A stretch of DNA of 64,000 bases from Hypholoma sublateritium FD-334 SS-4 (GCA_000827495.1 KN817522.1:434001-498000), one strand, 5' to 3'. Counted from the stretch's first letter, positions 11,334 to 24,044 are shown. The notes: generated by a model not told the origin, from the sequence alone. Made by a program: numbers and translations.

Positions 11334-13839
11334 ATGCTTCTCCCTAGATACGACGGCTGCCGGCCGGCGTCGCTGCCCACGTCCAGCCCGCTGCACACTG
11401 CGATCCGCCAGAGCGCCCGGACGCGCCCGGATCGCCTGCCCACCGTGTACGGCACAGCAACGAGCTCTGAGTCGTCGACGCCGTCGTCGTCCCGCTCGCC
11501 TTCGCCCACGCCGCCCATACGATCGAAGAGGCGGCGGCAGAGCTGTCCCCCGCGGCGCTCGTCGATATCGTTCGGCCCCCCTCGGACGCTCAGTGGCTAC
11601 CCGTATCAAGAGATCATTGGCATCGATCCCGGTGCGCTGCCCACTGAGGTCACCCCCCTCCTGAACCCCCCCTGCCGCTATGACGGGGCAGAAGCGCTCA
11701 AAACAACGGGCGAAAGCAGGTGGGACTCCTCGGTTTACGAGATGCGCATGCTTTTGAGGTACACTGGGCCTATATTTGGGTGCGTGATGAGTTCGAGCGA
11801 GTACTCCGGGTGGCGGTTAGTAACTCCTTGCAGGATCCATGTCTCGGAATACCTGCTGCTGGTCATCCCCGTTATATTCGTCGGCCATCTGTCTACGACG
11901 AGCCTCGCGGCGATCACGCTTGGGTCGATGGTGGCGACTATCACAGGCTTTTCCATTGTCCAGGGCTTCACCAGCGCGCTTGATACTGTGCTCCCGGCGA
12001 CTTGGACGTCTTCCCATCCCCAGCTTGTGGGCCTGTGGACGCAGCGCATGGGTACGTTCAGAATGCCTATGCTCCGTGCTGAATGTGTCTCACTTCATTT
12101 CGTTTGGTAGCTGTCGTCATGACTGCCTGCCTGGTTGTAAGCAGTGATCGCGTGCTAAAGACTGCACGCTACTGATTATGGTGCAGCCGATCATCATCCT
12201 TTGGTTCAACGCAGAGCCTATTCTTCTTTTTCTCAAGCAAGACGCTGAGGTGTCGCACCTCGTAGCTACTTATCTAAGGTGGATATCTATCGGTTTACCA
12301 GGTATTTCGCGCAATACGTCTCTTTCTTTTGGTAGTTTATGACATGAAAGCGTACACCTTTAATTATATTAGCAGGTATGTTGGTTAGCATGTTAAACGA
12401 TATACAACACTTACAAAGAGTCTACAGACGATACTATAAATCTCAAGGTACGATCCATCTCCCAAATGTGGAGAAAGTTTCCTGATTCTGACGTCTTGTC
12501 TGTAGGCAAATTCTCAGTCCCAACGAGAATTACGTTTATGATGGCCCCACTGAACGCCTTGTTGACCTATTTTCTCGGTGCGTTACTCGTCGCTCTCAAC
12601 TTAAATTCTCGCTCATACTTTTTCGTAGTATTTGGGTCAAAACCTCTCCACACCACACCCCTTGGCTTCGTCGGCGCTCCCATTGCCAGTGCGGCGTCCT
12701 TCAACCTAATGGCGTTGCTGTTTCTGCTCCACGGGGTCTTCTTCGAGCCCCGTACGGCATGGACGCCTCTCTCCCGCAGGATGTTCTCGAGGCTCGGCAT
12801 CCTTGTGCACCTTGGGTTTTGTGGTCTCGGGCAGATTGGGTTGAGGCTGTGGGCTTGGGAGTTGCTCACCCTCGCCGCATCGTTGTATGTGTATTCTTTC
12901 CGTTTCCTTGAGCAATACTTACCTTTGTATCGTTCTTTGGTACGTAAAGGTTGGGCCCTGTCTCGCTGGCGAGCCAGTCGATTTTGGTAATATTCGCCTC
13001 TACGATCTTTCGCGCGCCGTTTGCTCTGGGGATTGCCACCTTAGTTCGGCAAGTTTTTCTGCGCCTCTGCGATGTACATGTATTCATTCCCGTCGCACTA
13101 GAATTGGAAATCTCCTCGGACAGCAAGATGCCAGACGGGCTGAAATCGCGGCTCACACGGCACTGGGCATGGTCGTCATCTTGTCGACTTTTACTAGGTA
13201 CGTCTGCGTGCCCACCCGTGTATTTGTCTGACCTGTACTTTTCAGTATCCTTGTCACAGTTTTTGCCAAGTATTGGGCGTATATCTTCAACCATGATCCA
13301 GGTTTGTGGGATCACACTATACCTATCGGACTATATATTCATGAGCTTGCAGAGGTTATTCGTATCGTGACGAGAATCATGCCTCTCATTGCACTCTTCC
13401 AAGTTTTCCATGGATCGGCTGCTGTGACAGGCGCAATTGCACGGGCGCGCGGAAAACAGGTATGGTCTCCGAAGTCTATCCAATACATATAGCTTTATCT
13501 GCCTGCTTTAGCTCACCGGCGCTTTGGTAAATCTGAGCGCATATTACATGATAGGTTCGTGCTTTTTATGTTTCGCACATACTATTTCCCTAAAACATCT
13601 GTCTCCACTGCGTAGGTTTTCCGATAGGCATCTATCTTGCATTCAAGCATAGCTTGGGCCTCTCTGGCTTGTGGATTGGAATGACGATCTCACTAATATG
13701 TTGCGCGTCAAGTGGTATTTTTCTGTGTCTGAGGGTGAATTGGGATGTCGAGGTAGAAAAGGCGGTCAGTAGACTGAAGAGGGATCAAATAATTTGTGGG
13801 TGTGAGAGTGATGATGAGACTGTGGTAGAGACTTCGTAG
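11334..13839 (+). CDS. MATE-family multidrug/toxin extrusion transporter
   Basis: A hydrophilic N-terminus (~130 residues, Ser/Arg-rich) precedes a 12-TM MATE core: EYLLLVIPVIFVGHLSTTSL, GFTSALDTVLPATWTS, LWTQRMA, FSVPTRITFMMAPLNALLTY, GFVGAPIASAASFN, LLGPVSLASQSILV, VRIGNLLGQQDARRAEIAA, PLIALFQVFHGSAAVTGAI, ARGKQ. Both pseudo-symmetric halves are present. Such antiporters use a proton or sodium gradient to export organic cations from the cytosol or into the vacuole. About eleven introns are inferred. One, 13049-13101, has a GC donor (GCAAGT). The exon around 12377-12448, between LPG and RRYYKSQG, is longer than usual for the family and its left edge is uncertain. ATG 11334 was taken as start; an in-frame ATG at 11154 exists. 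The gene converges on the EXPERA gene with 138 bp between stops. Confidence 0.88.
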
Positions 13840-13977
13840 ACAGAGTTGTTTGTCATGTATTTTATTTGAGTGCTTTAGAAATAGACTTAGGGTTTTGGTT
13901 TTTGACGTTTTCCCCGGCGTCAACTTGGTCACTTTACAAGCGCAAATAATTGAATTTAGATGTCGACCTATTCTGAA

Positions 13978-14812
13978 TTATTTCCACTTCTGGTCCTCTT
14001 CTGCCTCAATGGCCTTTTGCACGAGATGTGAAAGGCGCATAGCCATATCGACTGCGATGAGCAGAGGAATAACAAAGAATGGGACATAGCTCGAGAGCAA
14101 GAGCCAACATTGCTGCTGGGTTATTCCAAGAGTAGCGCCCTCAGCAAGTGATGCCGGGAGGATGGGCGTTTGCAAGACAGTGACGAGGCACGCAAGAGTA
14201 GTGGTGGCCGAAGAAGCTCCATAGAGAGCAAGAAGGGGGTATATTTTGCGAGAGCCTGGTCCACGGGACGTAAGGAATTGGAAAGAGAATGGAAGGTAAC
14301 TAACAGCATACCGCGGTAAAGACCCAACAACCCCAGAACGAAGACAGGGACTTGGAATAGACTAGTAAAAATATGAGTATGCCATTGACATAGGGGTTGC
14401 TAGATAGCGAACGCACCCTTCGAGATATATGAAGGTCTTGAACCAAGCTAGATGTGCGTTGTCCCCAAACGCGCCAAAGAGTCCGCCGATCAGGGGATCG
14501 CGAGACATGCCAACGTAGAATTCAAGGAAGCCGCTCAGAACGGACGGGACAAATCGTGACGGGTATATGTATTGCAAGTCGACAAGCAGCGTAGCTGGGA
14601 GGTGCATCTAGCATTCAAAGAAATGTAATTTAGTAGGGATAAAGCGAGTGTGGTGCCGTAGGTTGGTGAAGTGCGTGGACAAAGAGCACATGATAATAAT
14701 TATGACTCACAGCAAAGAAAAGAAAATAGAGCAGATCGAGAGGGCGTGCCGTGAGGGGGAGCTGAGCGTAGTATTTGTAAACCCCAGTCTGCTTTTCGTG
14801 GTTGAGCAGCAT
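13978..14812 (-). CDS. EXPERA-domain membrane protein (TMEM97/sigma-2 receptor type)
   Basis: Exons 14812-14711, 14607-14417, 14361-14312 and 14255-13978 join to 206 residues with four hydrophobic segments. Motifs are ARPLDLLYFLFFA, MHLPATLLVDLQ, FLEFYVGMSRDPLIGG, NAHLAWFKTFIYLEG and SSYVPFFVIPLLIAVDMAMRL, the standard order of the EXPERA fold. Relatives include TMEM97 (sigma-2 receptor) and the sterol isomerase EBP. A sterol-binding or lipid-regulatory role at the ER is inferred, not shown. The gene is divergent from TRM82 with 289 bp between start codons, so the two probably share a promoter region. Confidence 0.85.
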
Positions 14813-15011
14813 CGTGAACGTCTTTCGGGACAGGTGGTGGGCTCAGAGTAAGTAATTGTCTAATTTCCCTGGAGTTTATAGTATGTGCAGCTGCAATTAT
14901 CTGTGCGAAAGGTAAGAACACGTATTGAGCGCGAAGGAAGACAGCCTACGTGGAGATTAGGGGACAAGCGCGCACGAAGTCATTTTGCAGGGACGCGCCG
15001 AAACGCACTAT

Positions 15012-15017
15012 CACGTG
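15012..15017. promoter_or_regulatory. CACGTG E-box in shared EXPERA/TRM82 promoter
   Basis: A CACGTG core lies 85 bp before the TRM82 ATG, between two divergent genes. Such cores are bound by bHLH factors of the Cbf1/SREBP kind in fungi. Function here is inferred from position only. Confidence 0.3.
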
Positions 15018-15101
15018 GCCACAATTTCATCCAAAGAATCTGCAGAAAAAGATCTCGTTCTTGCTTTCTTTCCAACCATACGCGACACACTTGCGACGAA
15101 G

Positions 15102-17193
15102 ATGCCCGTATTTCCTCACTCCCGTGTATTCGTCGGCCAAACGAAAGTAGTCGACATAACTGGCCCTCACATACAGATACTCGACAAGTCGTTTGTCTCA
15201 TTCGCTCCGTTCAATTAACTTGCGACTGAGCAACGACTAGAACCGGAGACGTACTATTATCGTCGGCTGGATTTCCTGAAGAACAGCAGCAATCCGTTCT
15301 GAAATCTGGATTAATACGATGCGCGGCTGTGGACTCCCAGATGAAATACCTCCTCACATCGGGGGAGGATAAGATCCTTAAGCTCTGGGGAATAAATGAC
15401 TTGAAACTGATCAATGAACGGTTCGTCATGCGTTCCAAAGTTATATTTGGGCTCACCGTAAAATTGCAGAGAACTTCCTAAAAAACCAACTGCAGTTGCT
15501 TTCACTAGTAACGCAGAAACTATCGTAGTTTCCGACAAGTTTGGCGATATATTCAGGTAGGATGCCTCTTTACCTATCATATTCTTTTGCCCGATTGACT
15601 GATACGCAGATGTTCCCAATTTTGGATTTCTGCGTCTACAGCTATCCGTTTGCGTACACACTGTTGAGTGAAGACGAACGAAAGGACAAAGAAAAGGCAA
15701 AGCCCAGAGATGCACTATCGTCGCACGAAAATCCTTCAGACGGTCAATTAATTCTGGGGCACGCCTCTCCCCTCAATGCCTTCATTTTCACCGCAGACGA
15801 GAAATTTATTGTGACCGCAGACCGCGACGAGCACATCCGAGTTAGCTGGTTTCCTAAAGGTTACAACATCGAAATGTATTGCCTAGGACATCTAAAGTGC
15901 GCGCACATATCTTTCCAACTGTATGGGTCACTCATGTAACTTAACAGGTTTGTTTCGGCCATTCATATTCCAAAAACGGACCCTTCGACCCTGATTTCCG
16001 GTGGTGGCGACCCAATGCTTAAAATATGGGATTGGGCAACAGGACTAATCAAGCATTCTTTACCGGTTCTAGATGCCGTCGAACCCTTCATTGTCATACG
16101 TGCTTCGAAAAAAAGGCGCGGTGAGGACGATGATGAAGGTGCACCCGAAGGGGCTGGAAAGAAAAGCAAGAGTCAGCGGAGAAAGGAAAACAAGAAAAAT
16201 GCCAATCTGAAATCGGCTGAAGTGGCTGGTGAAGAACCCAGTTCATCGGCTACTGCAACTGCTGCCCCCGAAAAGCTGGAAGAAGAATCTAAACTTGAGA
16301 AAATCCTTGTGATACATAGAATCGAGAGCATAGATTCTGATTCCGGCCCGTATATAGTCTTCTCAGCTGTCGGGTATGTGATTATACGCTTCAACTTTTG
16401 CTCTCTAATCCCAGGATGTATATCAGAGCCACGGCCATTTTCGCATTCCCCTATAGGATGGATGTTCTTATCAGTGATATCCAGTCGTTCGACTTTGGAC
16501 GACCTGTTTTGGATTTCTCTGTTGTCAATGGTTCGAAATTGGTTGTCATATTAGACGGTGCCTGGGTGGCAGAAGGCTCCCCTGCGGATTCAGACTCTCA
16601 CTCCATGGTAAAAGTGGTGAATGTTTGTGGAGGTCAGGTAAGTCTTCTCAAATTCTTCTCAGCTAGACATGGTGGAATGGCCTAACTTGAATTGCGCATT
16701 AGATTCAGGAAGATGCAGACACCTTCAAGCCGTTGGTCGATTCACTAAATTCAAAGGCATTACTACCAAGTCTGCATTCAGGTTTTTTATGTTTTTTATG
16801 TGTAACTCAATGCCACGATTTACAGCAAACGCTGAATCCCTCAAAAAAATTGACCTCTACTCTGATCTCGTATCCTTACCTAAATACGCAGACCCCGACG
16901 TTGAGGAGAACAACGAAGGCGCGCCAATGCCCATCGGCGCTCCAGAAATATCATCATCGGAAACTGCGAAGGCAAAAGGGAAGGCAAAGGCAGAGCTCAG
17001 CAAGAAAGAAATAGGCAGAATCAAGACGAAGCAAGCAGTGCTGGCGAAGGCGATGGAAGTGGACGGTGGAAAATTGGGCGCAGAGGGGGCGGAAGAAGAT
17101 GGCCCTGCAGGCAAAAAGGCGAGGGCTGAGGCTGCTGGCCCTACTTCAGAGACGGAGAGTCGGGATGGTGATGTACAGATGGCAGCCCCCTGA
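15102..17193 (+). CDS. TRM82: tRNA (guanine-N7)-methyltransferase non-catalytic WD40 subunit
   Basis: The product (~570 residues over several exons) is a WD40 protein of the TRM82/WDR4 family. It begins MPVFPHSRVFVGQTKVV and shows KYLLTSGEDKILKLWGIN, KPTAVAFTSNAETIVVSDK, GDIFSYPFAYT, QLILGHASPLNAFIFTADEK, IVTADRDEHIRVSWFPKGYN, EMYCLGHLKFVSAIHIP and ISGGGDPMLKIWDW. The last WD repeat is followed by a Lys/Glu-rich insert and a C-terminal charged tail. The GHxSPLNA and VTADRDEHIRVS blocks are diagnostic. TRM82 stabilises the catalytic subunit TRM8, which makes m7G46 in tRNA variable loops. An upstream in-frame ATG at 14985 exists, but 15102 fits the family N-terminus. Confidence 0.9.
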
Positions 17194-17503
17194 TTAATTC
17201 CGGAAATCAATTGTCTGTGTGTGCGGCTGACTGCAGGATGTCAAATATCTAATGAACAGGCCAAGTTAGGCTCGCCACTGATGATGGGTACGGTAAGCGC
17301 CAAATCAGCGACGCGTGCTTGACGCAACAAACAAACACGGACAATTGTCTCAAATACTGGTTTCACTCAACGCTTTGTCCCTCTCCGCTCTTTATCTAGC
17401 TCAACTGCGACCAAGCCTGCTCTAATCCTTGAACTCGCACTGAATCTTCTCCCGCTCAATAGCTCGCCGCATCTATATTTTCTATCTGCCTGCTGGTACT
17501 TGA
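17194..17503. other. Intergenic, no gene seen
   Basis: 310 bp between TRM82 and the MYND gene, both on the plus strand. It presumably contains the TRM82 3' end and the next promoter. A CT-rich stretch near 17378-17400 is compatible with a fungal core promoter. Confidence 0.4.
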
Positions 17504-19273
17504 ATGGATCGAGATACCCCTCCCATGGATTTCTCATTCGAATGGAGTGACGAAAGGCCCGACAAGAAGAAGGCACCCGCCGAATGGAACAAGAGCTGGG
17601 AATCAGACCTGCAGCAATACTATAGCGGCTTGAAATGCGGTTATTTTCCGCCACTCAAGGCTTCGCCCTTTTTGCAAAAACTTATGCAATTAGGCGAGCA
17701 GGACATGCAGTTCGCATTTCTCGGAGAGACACGGATTCTTTGCAAACTCCAGAAAGATATCAGGCAATTCGCCCTTCCCAAACTAGCGGCTGATAATCTC
17801 GAAGAATATTGGTGTGCACTCGATTCCAAACGCCGCGACGACGTGATTCTCCAGGCGCTTTGCAAGGCAGTGGGTGACTCCCCTGGCATGGAATTCTACC
17901 GAACATGGTGTCCGGAATTGACTATCGAAAACCTCGGAAAGGACAAAGGCCGTTACTTCATTGACCTGCTGAAGATCATCATTACTGAGGACCCTGACGT
18001 GACCGATGCGCAAGCCGTGCATGTTCCCAACCCAATGATCGAGCATATGTGGGGGGATTCCAGCTTCAAGGCATGCGGAACGGTGTTCGGTCGGCGGGTC
18101 CGGTCGAATCGAACTACGTTTATAAGTCTTGTTGTATGGTACATTCTTTTAACACTGGTACGTTGCAAAGCTATCGAAGGAGTAATTGCAGACTCACAAA
18201 ACTACGCAAACATAGTTCAACATCGAAAACCCCATCTACATAGGAAAACCTCCTAAGCATCACACAGCGAAGGCCATCGCAATAGCAAAACAGATCGGAG
18301 GAGACGAATGTGCACGCGGCGTTAAGCGCGCACTAAAACATAATAGTAAACTCGAAGTCAACGTTCAGAAGGTTGATGTGTGCTGGTATTGTGAACGAGA
18401 TCTATCGCGTCTTCCACCTGGTACCCAATTGAAGGCGTGCACTAGATGCAAAGGGATCGGCCGCACCATTCTATATTGCTCAAAGTATTTCTTTCCTTTT
18501 TCAGTGGGGCTAAACAGATCGTTAAATGATTTACTTGCCTGAAGGGAATGCCAAAAAGAAGACTGGAAAACCGGGATACCACGCCCACACAAAGAAATAT
18601 GCGGGAAGCCTATTAGCGACTATCCAGAGATTTCGTCCGCCACCCAACCGGAGTCCCCTAGTTTGCTGTCCTTGATGATACCAAATCCAGACCCGAACTT
18701 CAGGAGATCTCCAGCACTGTTACACCAGATAAAAATGTTAAAGGAAAATTTGGATGTCGATTATATGGTGAGCTCATTCTTAGAAATAATTACTTTTTAA
18801 TGATTATGGTGACTTTTTTCGTAGATCTTTCAAGGTGCACCTGCACCCGATGATGTGGGGATAAGGATCCCGCGTGCGTGTATCATCATTTATCTTCAAT
18901 GCCAGATTTATCGATCACCGGGCGCTAGTCGAGATGCGACCACTGCGTTTGAAGTTCCTGATGCTCAGACGCAGAGGTGAGTTGAATATCTTCGCTGTTC
19001 AAGGCTTACAGTAAACTGATGCATATTGGGGTGTTAGCCTTTCAAAGTGGTGACCAAACAGCAGTCAACGAGATGTTCGATGTCCTTCGTGGCTTTCTGT
19101 GCATAGGAGGTCTTTCTGTTTCCGACGCCGTAAGCCAGCTCACAAAGGAGTATGGGGTGACCATCACAATTCACCCAAGACAACGGACGGAGCGAGCTCC
19201 AGATTTCGTGGCGGAGGAATTGAAATGGGCGCACAGCTACCTTGACGCCCTTCAGTCACAAGGAGCTAATTGA
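17504..19273 (+). CDS. MYND-type zinc-finger protein
   Basis: The first exon is open from MDRDTPPMDFSF. It runs through a helical region (LEEYWCALDSKRRDDVILQAL) and NPMIEHMWGDS. Later exons give IGKPPKHHTAKAIAIAKQI and a MYND finger at about 18378-18600 split by an intron: CWYCERDL, then CTRCKGIGRTILYCSK, then ECQKEDWKTGI and HKEICGK. The Cys/His ligands of a C6HC MYND finger are all present. The C-terminal exon is ITIHPRQRTERAPDFV and ends DALQSQGAN. MYND fingers bind proline-rich peptides; basidiomycete genomes hold many such proteins of unknown role. The splice between ~18060 and ~18215 is the least certain. Confidence 0.78.
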
Positions 19274-19900
19274 ATATTTGTTCCGCCTGCGAAATCATCG
19301 ACCTAGAATATAATAACAGGTAAATTTTATCAGTACGGGTGCAATATCAATCTATAATACTGTGCCCTGAGTGACCAACCAAGATACTTGCCATCAAAGA
19401 TTATTCCAGGGACCGTAAGTACATGTTAGGCGCCCGGCAATGATGATAATGCTAAGCGTCTATGAGGATCCGATGAGTTGGAACCAGAAACAAAAACGAC
19501 AATTGTCTTGATGGCCGACACTTGATACCCTTCTTGCCTTCGCCCTAGAGCGCTGCAGCCCTCTCACTGATTCACCAGATATCTAAGGACAAGACGTCAA
19601 TTGACTGGTAAGTTGAGGCTTGGAAATAACTCCATGCAATGAATTGTGATGTATCCATATGTAGAGTTCTGTAGCAGATATGAACGGGGTGGGTGGGTGT
19701 TTTAATGAGTTTTCACGTGTCGGAGGCAGCTTGCAAAGAGATTTGGGGTTTTGTATCTTGAGCTCCTTAGGATGTACGGAAAGGAAAAGCTTTGGATGCT
19801 TTCAGGCTACTGAGATTTGCCTCGTAATGCCATTCAGTGTTTATCAGTATAGATACAGCGGTAGTTAAGTGATACAAATAGCCGACCAGAAAATTTGCCG
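19274..19900. other. Intergenic between convergent genes, no gene seen
   Basis: 627 bp separate the MYND gene from the stop of NNF1. The sequence is AT-rich with only short frames and no repeat or RNA gene that I can support. Confidence 0.45.
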
Positions 19901-20719
19901 TCATGAGCGTAAAGTTGATTTTAACGATTCTTCTGTTTGAACCGTCCAAGTCTCAATCTCATCTTGAGGCAATTCTTTCCATTTTTCATAGACCTGGTTC
20001 ACAATTGTCAAGTTAAAGGGTATGGGCATCCATATGCGTTACTCACGATGTCAAGTGTATCCAGTACTTCCAGCACATGTTCATTAGCGTCATCAGTTGC
20101 CTTCACATTATCCTGCAACTCTGATTCTAGTTGGCGATTTTCAGTTTCGAGCTAAGAAAGAATAAGATACTGCACTGCATTTCGAGGGCAAGGAATAATA
20201 ATGTACTTCAGCAATTAATTTTTGCAGTCTTCTTGCCTCTGAATTGAGAACCGGGACGGTACGCGCGCAAACTGCGACTTTGGGATCAAGGTTGTCTTTC
20301 CAGGTGTCCTTTCCATCCTCTCCCCGTGATTTCCTTTCTTTTGCATCATTGACGACTTTGTGAAGTATGTCTATACTTTCTTGGATGTTATAATCATTGA
20401 ATAACTTGTCGAGATCTCGCTGGGGCGCGTCAACATAAATCATGGCAAGGGATATATCTTCGAAAGCATACAAAGTTTTGAGCTTCAATGTACTCGGATA
20501 TGCTATTGAATGTTGCAGAGGACCCGTTCTTGTCGGATTCCACGTATAAAGGAAAGCATTCAGAGAAGTCCTCGAATCTGATGCCACAGGATGAGTAAGG
20601 ATTGTAGCATGATGTGTTATGAGCACGTACGTCCAATTGTGAGATGAGCGTTGGATCGCCAACTGAAGTGCAGAGTGAAAGTGAGTCCAACGCCTACTGC
20701 CTGATTGGTTACTAAACAT
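19901..20719 (-). CDS. NNF1: Kinetochore MIS12/MIND-complex subunit Nnf1-like
   Basis: Reading minus-strand exons gives MFSNQSGSRRWTHFHSALQL, then WTFEDFSECFPLYVE, SEYIEAQNFRDLDKLF, NDYNIQESIDILHKVV, NDAKERK, and a coiled coil LETENRQLESELQDN ending EKWKELPQDEIETWTV. The order FxxCFP, then a helix with EFxxIxxERNIxxxLxxLDxLI-like spacing, then a coiled coil is that of Nnf1/PMF1. This subunit of the Mis12 complex links inner kinetochore CENP-C to the outer Ndc80 complex. Length is about 200 residues, typical for the family. Four introns with good phases support the model. The start is 230 bp from the divergent TUL1 gene. Confidence 0.75.
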
Positions 20720-20850
20720 GTCAAGAGAGTTACGGCGTTTGTTTATGCGAATTTGTATGGGGACGCGTTGGCAGATATGTGAATGTCAAGACTGAAGAGT
20801 CGCGTCGCGGCAACGCGTCCGAAACGACCATGAACAAGGCGTGTGATTTA

Positions 20851-20864
20851 ATATCACGTGATAT
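20851..20864. promoter_or_regulatory. Perfect palindrome ATATCACGTGATAT in NNF1/TUL1 divergent promoter
   Basis: A 14-bp perfect dyad centred on CACGTG lies between the divergent NNF1 and TUL1 starts, 132 bp from the NNF1 ATG and 86 bp from the TUL1 ATG. The RTCACGTG core is the classic site of Cbf1-type bHLH factors. Its use here is inferred. Confidence 0.5.
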
Positions 20865-20949
20865 GATGAGCATGCTGCGGCGGCGACACGCGCTGGTAAG
20901 CGGTTAACTACTCTCAGCGTTCCAGGCTTGCCTTGAGCGCTGAACCTCT

Positions 20950-23900
20950 ATGGACGCCAATGCGCGCGATGAAGAGGCGGGTCCACCGACAAATCCGCCA
21001 GATCAACGGCCTCTGAATCGGAGCTCGCTTCCCTCATTTCTCTTCATAAGTTTCATGCTGTTCATGCTCACGAGCCACAACGGAGACGAATTCTTAGCCA
21101 GACATCAGTATCAGGATGCGCTACAGGAATTGACATATCAACACGCGAACTTCACTGCTTGGATGAATGGGACTGAGTCAAACTTCACATTGGTACGCTC
21201 TACTTAACGCCGAATTTGGTCGTTTATTCAGGTGTATCGTGCAGCCGGAATCCGACCCGTCAGTCAGACCTCTGCTGGACGCCCTGCATATCCAAGGAAA
21301 TGTCCTGGATTCAGATTTTGAATCATATTATTCTAATGTCACTGGTTTCATCCATGGAGATGCGATGTTCAGCAATATCACACTTTCGTCTCTGGAATCA
21401 AATGAATCCTCAGTAAGGTGGAAGCACGAAGCCGAAACCCTGATGAGTGGAGTAAATACTACCAACATGACGGGAAAGCTGGGCTCTTGGAATTGGGATT
21501 CCTCCACCAAGGTGGCTCTCAGTGTCCTAGAGAAGAGCTCCCCCGGGATTGATTCATCGTTATTTCCCAGTGGACCAATTGTTTTGATTCATGTAAGCTC
21601 AATATTTCTAACACTACGAATCGATCTTAATTAATGCGCCAATATATCAGGGAAGGATAGAATTGACTGATTCGTCAGAGGAGGATCTCCGACTCGAATT
21701 CGAAGGCATTCATTTTGTTGCTAATGGGTCAATCTATGGCTTCGCAGAGGTCGCGAGGTATGACTTCACCACTGTACCTTTCTATCGTATTTGTTCACTC
21801 TATTTAGGCATATCGATATTCGTATGCTGCCGTCGCTCGTTCCAGAGCATGTCAGAAATGAAACGGCTCGAGCGATTGAGCCGGAAATTCAAGCTCGAAT
21901 AAACAAGCTCAAAAGCCTTATTGACGCAGGAATAATCGATTCTGAATCTTCAGGAAACGGTGTGTTATAATACATACTCTCAGCCGAAGTTGAAGGATCT
22001 CATGGAACTCTAGACGAGGAACCAAAGACTACTTGTCCCTTCACATTACATGCACAAATTCACCCATCTCACATACCGGAATACCTTATGCAAGAGTTAG
22101 AAAGTGAAATTCAAAAACCAACAGGCATTTCCACTGTCGCTCCTCCGAAGTTGTCTATATCTGGGGTTTTGTTAAGCAAGGAGTGTGGAATCATGTATGA
22201 GCTGAAAAATACCGAAGGCCTCAGGTATATACGGGCGCGGTATACGAATTTATCCAGCTAATCATCATCCTTAGGTCGCGCATGTTCTTTCGAAAAGTGA
22301 CTACCTGTTAGTCATTATATTTTTGTACGATATCTGCACTGTTGACAATAATCTTCTCGTCTAGACGCTGGGCTTTCAACTCTTGCATATCTAACGATTC
22401 TCGTCCTATTCATGAGACAAGGGGAGCGAAGTCGTACCCCGTCGGGCATATCCCGCGTATCATGTTTCACCTTCCTGGCACAAGCTACCATGGACTCTGT
22501 TTCTTTTGCTGGTCACATAACTTTTGCCATTCTGGCAGAAGGTAGACCGTCCATTTCACTGATAGCTCCTGCTTTTCTTGCTTGCGTTGTATTTCTCCAC
22601 GAAGCAGTGAGTATCATTTTTACCAACCACAAATTTACTCCAATTGAAACAATTTTGCTAGCAATTTGCCGCACTCATCCACCAAATTCAAGCACCGGAA
22701 GACTATGTACCACCTCCGCCACCTGTTGCGTCACCCTCTCCTTCGCCACGGACCCCCACCAATGATTCGACGCAAGAACCTCTTTTACCATTACATTCTC
22801 CGTTACCTGTACAAGTACCTATCCTCAACACTACTCCCACAACAGCTACAACTACGATCTTTCAGGCTGCTAACAACAACGCCCCAATGTCATTTTTGGC
22901 ATTTTTTATCCACCATGTCCGCACAGACCCTCAAGCAAGATTGTGTAGGGACCAAATATTTTTCATCAAAGACCCCTCTCACACATCTGATAACAGGGCT
23001 TGGATTGGTTATCTTTCTGACGCTTATAGTCCGCGTCATACTTTCACCCTTACTTTCCGTCCTGTTTGTCGCTTTCACCTACTCTTCTATATGGCTCCCT
23101 CAGATTGTGAGATCTGTTCGTCGTGGCCGCAGTAGTGGTCTATCAAAAGAATATGTTCTTGGAACCACAATATGTCGACTCTTCAATGCACTTTGTGAGA
23201 TATCCCGCTCTTTTATCCGTTCAAATCCAAGCTGATAAAAATTCATAGATTTCCTAGCATGCCCTAAAAATGTTTTAGAAGTAGAGCCTCGTTGTAAGCA
23301 CTATAAGTTGATCTAATAGCGTACACTTACAGATGCAAACTTCAGCCTGGGTCTGGGTACTTGCAGCATTTGTAATTCTTCAAGCTTTCGTAGTCCTAGC
23401 ACAAGATAGCCTTGGCCCAACTTTCTTCTTGCCGAAACAAGTCAGTCTCGTTTGAACTAGCTTTTACACCAGAAGCATACTGATTTTCATTTAGTATTCT
23501 CACCCTAAATTGTACGACTATCATCCGCCAATGCCTTTGCCTGACCCCGAGTCACCCGAACCATCGTTGGGGGACTGTGCGATCTGCATGGACGCCATTC
23601 TAGTTGACTCTTTGCTACGTCCTCGCAGCAAATCGTTTGATCTACGAGACGCACACGATGAAATCGGAACGGGGCTTTCAAATGCGAAGAAAGGTAAAAG
23701 TGTCAGTGACATGCTGAGTGCCATGCAAATGGGTGTTGGTGCCGCACATGCCAGAAAGAACTACAGTCTAGCACCCTGCTCTCATCTTTTCGTGAGTTTA
23801 CTTTCACAATATATCTACCAATGACCCGTGTATTGATGCCTGCCAATAAAGCACACGGAATGCTTGGAAAAGGTTCGTCGTTTGCTCGGTGAATGTACCA

Positions 23901-24044
23901 CACATCTCACTGATACATGCCTTTAAATTATAGTGGCTAGCTATCAAGGTACGCGTCTGCTTGGCCTGTAAAATCTTCAGAACTGACTCTTACGCTTTGA
24001 AGAACATATGTCCTCAATGTCGGAGGCCATTACCTCCTCTATGA
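20950..24044 (+). CDS. TUL1: Transmembrane RING E3 ubiquitin ligase, Tul1/Dsc1 type
   Basis: The protein (~800 residues, about a dozen introns) starts MDANARDEEAGPP. It has an early membrane segment (FLFISFMLFMLTS) and then a lumenal region rich in N-glycosylation sequons (NFT, NGT, NVT, NIT, NMT). Several membrane segments follow (around 22380-23200), and a C-terminal RING-H2: CAICMDAI, CSHLFHTECLEKWL, CPQCRRPLPPL at the stop. This architecture is that of yeast Tul1 and fission yeast Dsc1, the catalytic subunit of the Golgi/endosomal DSC ubiquitin-ligase complex that sorts membrane proteins and, in S. pombe, helps activate SREBP. The RING contains a long insert between its first two ligand pairs. 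It shares a divergent promoter with NNF1. Confidence 0.87.

Noticed and set aside
18060..18250. Possible frameshift in the MYND-finger gene
   Set aside because: The break is better explained by an intron whose exact ends I could not fix; both sides are coding and the zinc finger is complete.
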